From NCBI GenBank assembly GCA_009602725.1, contig WELB01000042.1:545092-609091 (forward strand): DNA of 64,000 nt, in the 5' to 3' direction. Below are positions 33,090 through 43,059 of this stretch, piece after piece (within the stretch, counting starts at the first letter, position 1; each line of letters opens with the position of its first letter). Both the position numbers and the translations under genes were made by a program. A model generated the notes under the pieces. The model searched no databases. It was given only the letters and a program-made list of their open reading frames with translations, and was not told the DNA's origin. The stretch is from Spirogloea muscicola. Lineage: Eukaryota > Streptophyta > Zygnematophyceae > Spirogloeales > Spirogloeaceae.

Positions 33090-36000
33090 TGGCCCACGCC
33101 TTGCATCTGCGTGTGGGCGTGCTCTAGCTGCCGCCTCTGGCTCTCGTCAAGTTGACTGGTTTCCGGCGGCTAGACTTTGTGACTAGTGGCTGCTGATTAA
33201 GGTCACAAAATGAACATCCTTCGTGTACTTAGCTTAGTTGTATTTTTCGGCCCCTTCGAACCCAGTCCCTTCTTTTCGGGCTGCCTTTTCTCGGCCCTCG
33301 CTTCCTTTGAATGAGCTTATTAGGGTTCATTTGAGCTTTCTTTCTTGCGGCTCAGGCTTTCCACCAGAGATCTGGGCGAGCTCTAGCTAGGGTCTCCGTT
33401 GTCTTCGGGCTGGCATTTTACAGCCCTCACCCCCTTTCGATGAGCTTACTTCTCTAGCTGGTGGCTGAAAAGAAATTGCTCGCCCAGAGAAGAGGAGCTG
33501 GCAAAGCCAGCCCAAAACGAATGGACAAAATCCAGAGAGCCAAAAAGGGTGCCGAAAAGAAAAGCTACACAGCTAGACACGAGACGCTGAAGGGCTTGGT
33601 ATTTGCCGTCCAGTATTTGGATGTCGACTAGCGACCCCCTTGCTGACTCATTATTGAGCGAGTCTGCTAAGCAGCTAGTGATGTACATAGATGTACTTGG
33701 CGCTGTACTTGCACTCAGGCCCTCCACTCAATATACGTCTTGCACCAGTAAGCAGGCTTTAAGTGCCCTTTGGGCAAGAGCCCCTTCGGAAGAATTTTTC
33801 CATTTGGCAGGGCTTGCTTGTCCACTTGCTAACATTTGGCTTTTGAGCGGGTCGGCAAAGCAGCAGGCGGCATTGTTCGTCTGTGCTTGCCTTAGTACTT
33901 GGCTGCTCTGGCCCTCGCCACTCACAACTCAACAGGTGTAGCTTGACCTCTTGCACGGGATGCGTAATCTTTCGGCGCACCACAAGGAGCAGGCAGAGTC
34001 CATCCGCAGTGGGCTCCAGGGCCTGATATACCGCTCTCGTTTTCCCACCACTTACACTGACATGCGTTGCCCAGCATCTTCGTGCTGAACATGCCCTGGC
34101 TGCCGCCTCAAGCTATTGTCAGGGCGACTCCCTTCTTGGCTGCTACTTCCCCACCTTGCGGCCGCTGAGTAGGGGTTACTGAACTGGCAAATTCAATGGT
34201 TTCTACAATTCCGGACTCCTTCGAGACCTGTTCTTTCTTTTGTGGGCTGGCTTTTCATAGGCCTCGCCCGTTCTCCCTTGCCCCATTCGGAGGAGCTGCC
34301 TCTTCTCAGTAGATGTGCTTTGCCCTCGCTACCACTCCCTCCTCTCTCTTCTCCCTCTTCTCTTCTCTTCTCTCGGCTCCCCAAGTCAGCCTCTCCGATC
34401 TGTATATGCTCACCCGTGGATGTAGACTTTCCCTTTAGTCGCCCTCTTTTCCTTCCTCTTCTCAGCACATTTGACTTCCTATTGCTGAAACGGGGTAAGT
34501 AAGAGCGCCCTGTCTGCCTAGCCTGTGGCTCCGGTATATGTAGTCATGAAAACCCTCTGTATGCATTTGACTGGCTTTTGAACAAGGCGGGGCTGGCTCT
34601 TGTGGGGCTGGCTCTTCACAGCCCTCGCCCCCTTGGCAGGGCTGGTTCTTCCCTGCTCCGAGCCCTCGTCTTGGACAGCTGCTTCTTTGCAGCATTGAGG
34701 AGTCTGAGGGAGCATTTCGACATCGCAGCAAACACCCGAGAGGCCACCGAGGATAAGCTGCCACGCCAACCGTGACGGCGGAAGGGGTGGCCTGGCCGCG
34801 CAATGTTCACAATTCCTGTGTAGAGCACTCAGCCGGCTTCACAGTCGGCCCTTAATACAAATTTGCCTCGTTCTTCCTTTGCCTCGAAAGAGAAAAGAAG
34901 AATTCGGCTGCTGTTAAAAACAGCAGCTGTAAAAGCCAGCCAGGTGCATGCAGAGGGTGTTCATGACTATACTAGCGGAGCCACAGGCTAGGCAGACAAA
35001 GCGCTCTTAGTACCCCCGTGAAAGCAATAGGAAGTCAGATGAGCTCTGTGGGGAGGAAGAGCAACCCCGCTCCGCAAGCCAGAGGCTGCTGCAAGGGCGC
35101 GACCCGCTTGGCGGCACAAAGCAAGCGCTTGGGACCACTGGAGGGACATTGATATACGCATGCGGTAGCATGACATAAAACCCAAAGGCACCGAGCCTCC
35201 AGGAAGTGCTGTTACCTGTTCGCGGCGCCGAGGATCAGCTTGAGAGGCCAGCAGCGAAAGCAACGAGGAAAACTGACCCCCGTAGTATCCCGTGGATGTT
35301 CATAGACAGTTTAGGGGTCTGGGCCGCTGAAAGTCATCGATCGTCATATTGACGCTGGTCGAGCATCCTTCACCGCAGCAAAGCTGCACACGCCGAGCGA
35401 TCCGCAAACCAATGGGCCACCTTTGCTGCAGTCAGCTGCCGGGCCTCGTTATGTGCAGACCGCCAGAAGCACCACAAGCAGGCCACATGGAGGGCTGTTT
35501 GAATATGGTCCAGATCCAAATTGAAGAATATGGCTTGAACAGGCTCATACCGATACTCAAAGGTCATTATGAGCATCACTGGACGGCAAGCCTCACCCTG
35601 CGGCCTTTGCACCCTTCCAGCTGCATGGAACTTGCGCCACATCCCTGCTCTTCTATATAAGACCAAAAATTCTTCCAGACAGGACTTCTCATCCTAGCCC
35701 TCCCCCTCAGTTAAGAGCAAGATTGGCAATTCAGCCCATCCTTTGCTTGCTGGGCTGGTGGTTCACGAGGAAGCGAAGCCATGGGCGCCGCCGCTGTAAG
35801 TGTGAGGCAGGATCCGCCTGATATCATCCCAAAGTCCGCTATTGTAACTTATCTCATGCCATCTGTACTACATCGTCAAATCATGCATAGAGGCAAGGCT
35901 TATTATCACACAGGAGACATTCAGCACCGCATTCCAGTGCTGTGCTGTGCTGCGGCGAGTCAACCTCAGAGTTTCTCGCCAAGCCCATAACCTGGCAGGA

Positions 36001-36935
36001 AGGGGGGCGCGGCAGTGAAACTGCTGGTAGCGGCAACGTTGGTCAGAGGTAGGGGTCAGCACTGCCCTTGGACCTTATTTATTTCTTTTGAGCTGGCCTC
36101 TCACAGCCATCGCCTCACTCTGGAGACTTGTAGGTATTGCAGGAAAATGCATGATTTGATCGTCGGAACGCTTGAGCGGCCAAGCACTGCGAGAAGGCGC
36201 GCAGTGCGTGACTTGAGAGGGAGGCCAAGGCAAGCCAGTATACTGTGCAAGAAAGTTTAGAATCTAACAGGGGGCTAACGTGTAAAACGAAAACAAAATC
36301 CCTCGCATTTTGTAGTTGATCCAGCCAGATAAATCTGGGGCGCCGGCACCACTGTAAGCACCAAGAAGAATGCGGCTGAAGCAGCAAGAAGGGGCGGCAA
36401 TCAGCCCGCCGATTGCCGCCCCTTCCCCCCACGTCCCCCAGCCAAGGACCCGCGAATTTAAGGCAGGGGGGTGCCCGACCCCCCCCACCAGGTGCTGCTA
36501 CAAGGCAGGTGGCTCAGGTGTCAGAAACAGTACCAGGTGCTAGCCGCAGGGGGGCGCTTGCGACTGGTCCCGGTGGGGCCCGCAACAAACCCGGTCACAA
36601 CCGGGGGAGGGGTGGCCCAGTTCGGGCTGCCCCACGAATTTGGAGCTCTTTTCGAGCTGCCCCGCGGCGACGAATCGGAGCTCTTTACCTCTCAAATCCG
36701 GTCCCATGCAGTGCGCCTTCCGGCCCTTCCAGACCTCATGCATTTTTGTTAGATGGCCTCTCACGCCCTTAGCCTCACCTTGCAAGCGCCGTTTGATTGC
36801 AGTCCATTAGCAATCGGCTTGCTTGCCACCTTGACCGCTGCTCGCCACATCATATACGGCGGCTACGGAACGAAGTGGTCTTCCCTCCTCCATCGCCCGC
36901 CTGGCTCTGCATATCGATGCCCGCCGACGTTGTCG
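33090..36935. repeat. Field of decayed GGGCTGGC-box and related repeat units
   Basis: The stretch is a patchwork of short related blocks. One block type reads roughly GGGCTGGCTTTTCACAGCCC followed by CGCCCCCTTCGGA and GAGCTGCTTCTTCTC. Clear copies are near 33290, 33400, 33485 (reverse), 34245, 34600 and 36095. Another copy with the LSD..LTRG-type end lies at about 34985-35270 (reverse). The GCGCGCAGTGCGTGAC..GAGGCCAAGGCAAGCCAGTA box is at 36190-36245. No intact gene is visible. An open frame at 35370-35666 (-) has no recognisable domain. The interval 36410-36720 is GC-rich and featureless. Confidence 0.6.
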
Positions 36936-36944
36936 GGCGGGTAG

Positions 36945-37235
36945 CTTAGGGCATTCTAGCGTCCCGCAAGCCATCGTTGCATACTATAGAATGCGGCTAT
37001 CATTGAGTCTACAGGCGCTCCCAGGCACTTGCGATACACCAGCGTGCTTGGCTCGCAGTAGCCCAGGCTAATAGCTTCCGTGGTGGTGGTTTGGCTCCTC
37101 AGCTTAGCTCGTCAGATCTGCATTTGCTCACTCGGGGATAGTGTCCCCCTTAGCTAGCTCATTACCCCGTAACAGGACATTTGTAAGGCTAGAATTGGCC
37201 TCACTTTCAATGTCATGTGCACCGCGCGCCTTCTC
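36945..37235 (+). repeat. Dispersed repeat copy (same family as 44330-44600)
   Basis: Matches 44330-44600 along nearly its whole length. Shared words in order: CCCGCAAGCCATCGTTGC, TATAGAATGCGGCTATCATT, CTCCCAGGCACT, TTCCGTGGTGGTGG, GGCTCCTCAGCTTAGCT, CATTACCCCGTAAC, AGGACATTTGTAAGGCTAGA, TTTCAATGTCATGTGCACCG. The minus-strand copy at 19545-20115 has the same order. The right end runs into the conserved CATGTGCACCGCGCGCCTTCT box. Confidence 0.88.
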
Positions 37236-37849
37236 TCGCCGCGAAGACCAGCAGCTCGGCAAGTGTCCGGACATTGCACGCCCAGCTGCCCACTCTCAGG
37301 TGCCTGCTCCCATAGTGCTCCCAGGCCCTGCCCGGGAGAGCTGGTCAGTGTCGGCCGCCGCATCAAGCTGTTGGGGCTGCGGGGTGAGAAAGACTCCCTC
37401 AACTCAGCTCATCGAGTGGTTCCTGACTTGTGTCTGATAAGCTGCAATACCGCCACCTGCCATTGCAAGTTCCTCTTCCTGGCTGGACGTCCTAAACCTC
37501 CACAATCCTTAGCCACATGCAATACACCCTTATCGTTCTCCCCTCTGTTGTGATGCGTTCACGCGCGCTGTCCACTCCCATCACACCGTCTGCGTGCCGC
37601 CTCCGCAATCTCTGTGAGCACAGCTTACGACACAAGCAGGTTGGTACATCCGCCTGTGCCAACAATGACCTTTCCTCGGTCAACCAGCTGGCTTCTCATC
37701 TGCATCCACTAGTCTTTGTAGGCCTAGTGCTACGCTTCATTTTCAGCTCGAGGCCACACCACAAACCCCACCTGCTTGCATCTGCCCACTGCTCGTCCTT
37801 GTGCTTCCCGGCGTCAAATGCACGACCCAATCGCTTGCAAAAAGATAAA
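37236..37849. other. Region between repeat copy and plastid insertion, nothing recognised
   Basis: Open frames on both strands lack conserved features. Base composition is close to neutral and becomes AT-rich from about 37845, where the plastid-derived stretch begins. Confidence 0.4.
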
Positions 37850-38348
37850 CTAAAGGTATTTTACTTTTGACTTGGAGAAATGCGTCTCTTAAAGCAAAAG
37901 AGACGCATCTCTTCAAGTCTTTTCTTTTTAATTACAATATAAATATAGATTATATATTGTTCTAAAAATCTATTCTTAGAGAAATTAGCAGTATTAATTG
38001 TATATAAATGAATTATGTACATCATGCATCTAACCATTTAGAGCTTCTTTTGCAGCATACATAATTTCTACTGTCATTTCAGTTATGCCATTGTTGCGTG
38101 CAAATCTTTCAGTGTTTCTTTTAATCTTTCCTCGGACAAAACCAGGGATTTTCCCAAGCTCTAATTGGCTTTCGGTATTCCAAGCAAAATCAGTATCTGT
38201 AGACAATGAATTTGTGATTATTTCTCCTGTATCGTGACCACCAAATATATCTAAAAGATGATCTTCCATTCCTAAAGTAAAAGATTTGTAGACTAAATCA
38301 GCAATTTGATTAGTGCCCTCGTACCCTAAAAAAGGACGATAACTCTGG
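37850..38348. other. Nuclear insertion of plastid DNA (NUPT) with the 3' end of chlB
   Basis: A sharply AT-rich block of about 500 bp in otherwise GC-neutral to GC-rich DNA. On the minus strand, 38348-38030 encodes the C-terminus of ChlB, and 37850-38029 looks like its plastid 3' flank, including a stem-loop (ATGCGTCTCTT / AAGAGACGCAT at about 37880-37910) typical of plastid mRNA ends. The right border is abrupt at about 38345, where the frame turns into unrelated sequence. Confidence 0.85.
38030..38348 (-). pseudogene. chlB: chlB fragment (C-terminal ~105 codons) in plastid-derived DNA
   Basis: Subunit B of light-independent protochlorophyllide reductase, normally plastid-encoded. The fragment reads [20 protein letters not shown], then [49 protein letters not shown] and a stop at 38030-38032. 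It is open throughout with no internal stop. The N-terminal three quarters of the gene are absent, so it cannot make an active subunit. Lack of decay suggests a recent transfer, or else a chimeric join in the assembly. Confidence 0.9.
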
Positions 38349-38365
38349 CACCCGCACCAGGAGCA

Positions 38366-38587
38366 TCAGCCAGAAACATGCACGTACATGGTGGTCGGCA
38401 TTCCCCAGCCCAACCGAACGGGGCCGTGGCGAGTCTTCAATACAATTCTGAATATAGCAGCACAACAATTGTATAACAGAGCTGGTGTTAAAAGATGAGC
38501 CCTAATGCTGGCACAGCCAGCCATAAAAAGATGAATACTAGGATCAAGCTGAAGTACAGCTAAAATGAGTGCCGATTTGGGCGTCAA
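38366..38587 (-). other. Unassigned open frame next to the plastid insertion
   Basis: A 73-codon frame with hydrophobic stretches (SALILAVLQL, LLTPALLYNCCAAIFRIVL) directly beside the chlB fragment. The DNA at 38440-38560 is moderately AT-rich. I do not recognise it. It may be more transferred DNA, an exon of the neighbouring gene or chance. Confidence 0.15.
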
Positions 38588-38589
38588 CT

Positions 38590-39287
38590 AAGCTCTTGCA
38601 AGGAACTGCTGCGGACGTATATGTACAGCCAGGAGCAAATCCCCAGAAAAGGCCTGCCCAAAGCGCAGCCAAGCAGGTGGCGGAGCAGCATGATCCTGCT
38701 CACTGTGATCAGACATCGTCCACAGCGAGCAGGATCAGTGCTCCAGTCGCCTTGGTTGCGTCGTGCATACTGGAAGGCCCCTGGCAAAAGGAGGGCACAG
38801 GCGGCAAGCTGCGAAGCAGCGAAGCGGCAATGCCAGCTAAAAAACTCAAGACAAGCTTGAGTGGATATCTCAGGCTATGTTTAACCAGGAGGGAATTGCA
38901 GGGATGGTGGAGGCTAAGGGAGGAAAGGTTGGTGCTGTTGCTGGTGCCACCGTCCAGCAGCTATATGTACAAGTTCCGAGCATCAAGCACCAGAGTAGCT
39001 TTTTCCAGCCAGTATAGTAGTCGTATATGCCACTGCTTCCGAAATTACACGCGCACAGTCCTCTCCACAGAGGTCGCTGCGACGCCCCAGCCCTCATGCG
39101 GGTCATTGGCCACCCAACCACAGCTTGCGATGGAGCGGTTTAGGCTTTGCTCCACGGCATGAGCAAAGTGTGTCACAATGTTGCCCTGCATCAAGCGGCT
39201 CGCCTTGTCAGAAGAATGCGTAGCACACAAGCTCAGATCTACGAAGGCAGCTTGCACTGCCATGCATTGCTAGGAAGGCTTACTCAC
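38590..39287 (-). other. Possible 3' exons of the bHLH-MYC_N gene, unresolved
   Basis: Two minus-strand pieces look coding. One at about 39045-39255 reads SSDKASRLMQGNIVTHFAHA and VAATSVERTV. The other at about 38840-38709 reads AGIAASLLRSLPPVPSF and ATKATGALILLAVDDV followed by a stop. Neither joins the donor at 39288 in a frame I could confirm. No basic helix-loop-helix region was found here. Confidence 0.3.
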
Positions 39288-42216
39288 GTCATCAGAAGAT
39301 CCTCTTGATATTTTGGCCTGTAGCTCGTTCAACTTGTTGTCGAGCTCTGGCATCTTGTTACGCACTTCGAGGTCACTGGTCATCAGTCTGGAGTCCTTCC
39401 TGCCAACCTGCTTCGGCACCATCGTAGGCATCTGCTCCTCGATGATGTAGTCAGCGGACAACAGCTCCTCAATCTTAACCGCTAGGAGCCCATCCCAGAA
39501 GGCCTCGCCAGTGGCCTCTCCTTGAGGACTTGCGAGGCTCTCAGGAGACACACCGCAGAAGTTGGTGGAGGACGACATCCTCTGCGCCTGGATACGGCTC
39601 TCCATGAGATGGTCGGATGTAGAATCCTTGAGTTCGGGCAGGGCTGCTGCGGGTGGCGTGGCGGCTTCGCAGGGCTGAGCTGCCGCCTGCCGCATCCACG
39701 ACTTGGTGTCGTCATCCTTCATGCTCGAGGGGGCTGGCAGGGTGGACTGCGGGGGCTGATTTGCTGTAGATATGAATGAGCGCGAGCCTGGCAGCGTGCT
39801 GAAGGCGAGGAAGGCCAGGCGCATGGCGTGCCCCGGATCTGGTAAGGAAGGACGCCCCAGCTGCAGCTTCACAGTCTCCATGTCCGGCTCGGCTGAGGTA
39901 GACTGAGCAACAGCAACCGCGTCCCCCATCTTGACAACCGTTGCCCGCGCGCAGTCGGCCTTGGCCAGCTGCTCAAATTGGCGCGCCGCCAGCTGCCTCT
40001 CCTCCTCGCTGGTCGGGAAGAATTGCACAGGCGCCGCCGGCCGCGCATTTACCAGTCCAGTGGACTCTTGGGAGTTTGCTCGCCTCACTTTGGGCTTCCT
40101 CTGTGCATTGTCAGAGGAGTCGTCGGCTGTGCTGACCACCTCACTGGACACCGCCGATGACTGCGAGCGTTTCAAGCCCGTGATGGCAGGCCGGGAGGTG
40201 CTGCCACGATCTGGTTTGGTACCTTCAGACACTGCCCTGGCCAGCAGCGGGGTGTCCTGGAGGGACCAGAAGAGGGGCTGGGCCGGCGCTGACATGGTCC
40301 TAAGTGGCACAGGCAGCACCTTGTCATCATCGTCCGACTGTGCAGTCTGCCTCAGCTCCTGGACAAATGCTGGCAGACAGACACCAGTGGTCTTGTACAG
40401 GTTCTGAAAGTCCTCCTGGAGAGCTGTAACAAAGGCCGGGTCTTCCGGCTTCTGCATATTCAAGCCCAGCAGCTCGGAGACATGTCAGACTTGTGCATAC
40501 ACCATGTGCTAATGTCGAGACAAGGAGGGTGTCGGAAGGAAAGTCGAGCCAAATTTGATGAGGCCCAATTAGTGAGCAACTGTCTGAATATAATGATTTG
40601 TCAGGGCCAGTGCTGTATTCTCCTCATTGTCAATGCAGCTATGTATAGGACTAAGCATCCACATAGACGCTCACATCTGCAAAGGAGCCCAGCTGCAAAG
40701 CTCCACCAAGGACGGGTACAATGGCAACGGTCTGCAAGAGCAGCCAGCAAACCAGAAACCTCAGATGACTGTGTTGGAATACCAAAGAGTTTCAGGCTGC
40801 AAGCCTTAGTCTGGGATGCTAGCCTGATTGCAGGTGCATCAGGGGACTGGCTCACCTTGATGCCCGCCTCGAACTGCGCCGTCCAGATTGCAGGGGGTTG
40901 CTGTCCAGTACAGAAAGACCGATGTTGGTGAGTAAGGCCCAAGTGCGCTTGAGGAGTGAATCTGAAGAAGGGAATGTGCATGTGCCAAGACCACCGCGCC
41001 AGAGAACTTAGGGTCATCTAGCCAGCAGGATAAGCGGGAGCGCAGTGGAAGCTCACCTTGCTCTCGAGTTGGACTGCGTTGACAGCCTCGACGACCTTCT
41101 GCTCGCCGTTCCGATGCACCCACTCGTGCTGCTGAGTGGACGACGCCGTGCCGATGAGCCTGCAGGGCCAACGCCAAGCGACGGCGACACGACACTCGTT
41201 AACCGGATACCCAAGCCAACCTTCCAGAACAGGCAACAAGGACAAACAAGGTGGACTACGTGCACGTCCCTGGCCACAGAGGCACACAAGGAAACTGGGG
41301 CTTGAGAAGCGTGTCGAGCACAGTGCAAACGGCATCAGTCGCTCACCCCTCGCCATGGTTGTAAATCTGGTAACTGAGCTGCTCGTAGGCCTCCCTCAGC
41401 TGCGCCATCATCTCAGGGCTGGGCACATTAATGGGGGCTGCCGCTGCCCCAGACACTCCCGTGGGGCTGCGGTCCAGCGGGGGCATGTAACCATCCTCCC
41501 ACATGAGCACCCTGCAGCCTCAACTTCGTGCTGTCAGCTTCTCAAGCTTTATGCGTGTGAGAAAGCGCCACATCTGAGCTTCCGATTGACGTATAGGATC
41601 AAAACACGTAATTCCAAGTTCAGTTGTGAGCATATGACTGTCAACGAGAGTGCACAACAAAGTATCGTTCACATCGCACAATCAACATATGATGCCTATC
41701 CTTTGAGCAGCTAAGCGTGCCCAACAGCACCCAGCACACGCTCGACGGGCTCCCAAACAAACCCCGTGGGCCTCGCCGCACTAACAGAGCGACTGTAATG
41801 GAAGGTGGCCTGAACGAAGCTGTAACCATGCCGATTGCTCAGCAGGAACAGGGCGCTGCACGGAGAAAGACACTAACCAGTCGTGCTCGTCGTTATGGCG
41901 GAGATCCATGTGGCCGCCCCTCGTCGGCCTGCAGCGCACATCCCAGGCGAGCACCGTCAGAGGCCAAGCTAGCCGCAGCCCATGCAGCGTCCCAGTAGAG
42001 GAGCCTGGCGAAGGCGGGAGCCCGAGGCGGCAGGGTGAAGAAGGCGAGCCAGCGGCGTGGGAAGCGGCGACGAGCAGCGATGGTGGGGGGCGCTCACAGG
42101 CTGCGGGCGCGGGGCATGGCGCGGCGGCGGAGGCGCCAGAAGACGGCGTAGGCCCAGCCACCGCCGCAGCGGCGGCGGGCGGCGCGCTGCAGCGCGCGGC
42201 GCAGGGCGTCGTCCAT
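39288..42216 (-). CDS. bHLH-MYC_N domain protein (LONESOME HIGHWAY-like), C-terminus unresolved
   Basis: Likely transcription regulator with the GAF-like MYC N-terminal domain. Exons: 42216-42098 (ATG, GGGWAYAVFWRLRRR), 41928-41878, 41511-41347 (VLMWEDGYMPPLDRS, LSYQIYNHGEG), 41159-41057 (LIGTASSTQQHEWVHRNG), 40900-40856 (QPPAIWTAQFEAGIK), 40731-40675 (TVAIVPVLGGALQLGSFAD) and 40451-39288 (KPEDPAFVTALQEDFQNLY plus a 330-residue low-complexity region). Phases fit at every join. The order W-x-YA-x-FW, W-x-DGY, Q-x-YN-x-GEG-L-x-G, HxW, W-x-x-QF-x-x-GIKT, P-V-x-G-x-x-QLGS is diagnostic of the bHLH-MYC_N domain. LHW and some WNK-related plant proteins share it. A classical bHLH was not seen in the large last exon, so it may be a domain-only relative, or the bHLH may lie in unresolved 3' exons. 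Confidence 0.75.
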
Positions 42217-43059
42217 GGCGGCGGCGGCGGCGGCGGGGTGAGGCCGGGGTTGTGAGGACGGGGGATCGAGGCCCGCCGGGGTGGGGGGGGGAGCCCTCCT
42301 GGTCGGACCTGGTCAGCGGGCCGCGTGGGCTTTGCCCCCCTCCCCCGCAATCAATGCGCCGCGCGCATGGGGCGGGCAACCCGCGGGCCCGCCACGTGTC
42401 TGCCGCCCGCAATCGAGGCAGGTGCCACGTGATGCGCGCGTGGCGCAGGCCAGGCTCGAGCAGCAGAGGTGCGTCGCGACTCCACGCAACGTGGCCGCGG
42501 GCGCGGGGGCGCCGGCTCCGGGACTTGCGGAGCGTGGCAGGTGGGAGCCTCAATGCGCGCCACGTTGATGTAGCGGCGCGGCGAGCCGCCGCCGTAGCAG
42601 CAGAGCTCAGGTGCCGGCGCCGGCAGCGGGCGGCTGCCGGCCCAGCGGGGCCCAAGCACAATCGCCACGTCGACACCGCAATCACAAGGCCGCCAGAGAA
42701 CAGAGCAGCAGGTGCCAGGGGGTCGCTGTGTCGGCGGCGGGGCGGCTGCCGGCCCGCCCGGGCCGGGGCGTGTGGATATGGGAGCTCCGATTCCGGCGGA
42801 GGCGCCCGCCCGCCCAACTGGCTCCAGCCTGCTGGCGTCGGCCCACCACGTGTCGTGCCCTTGTGGGGCGGGGCCCGCACCCACGTCCGGCCGGCCGCAC
42901 GTCTCCTTCCACGGCCTCCCCCTTTCCCCTTTGAACCCCGCCGCTGCTCGTTTATTTCAGCAGCCGTGTCTCTCTCTCAAAGGTTGGAAGGCAGCCCTCC
43001 GCCGCCTTCCAGCCCCCCTCTGCCCGTTTACGCCCTCTGCATCGTCTGTGTTTAGTCCT
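42217..43059. other. GC-rich region upstream of the bHLH-MYC_N gene
   Basis: The stretch is more than 65 percent GC by eye, with long overlapping open frames on both strands that are rich in A, R, P and G. These are composition artefacts. It contains (GCC)n and the promoter side of the gene starting at 42216. No conserved coding signal was found. Confidence 0.45.

Noticed and set aside
35370-35666. 98-codon minus-strand frame as a gene
   Set aside because: It lies in a repeat field and has no splice context or known motif. Its composition is plausible but unsupported.
38030-38269. Functional nuclear chlB gene
   Set aside because: Only the C-terminal third or less is present. It lacks a start region and transit peptide and sits in plastid-like AT-rich DNA, so it is a transferred fragment.
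41969-43055. Overlapping 300-codon frames on both strands
   Set aside because: High GC removes stop codons. Composition is Arg/Ala/Pro/Gly on every frame and no motif is present.
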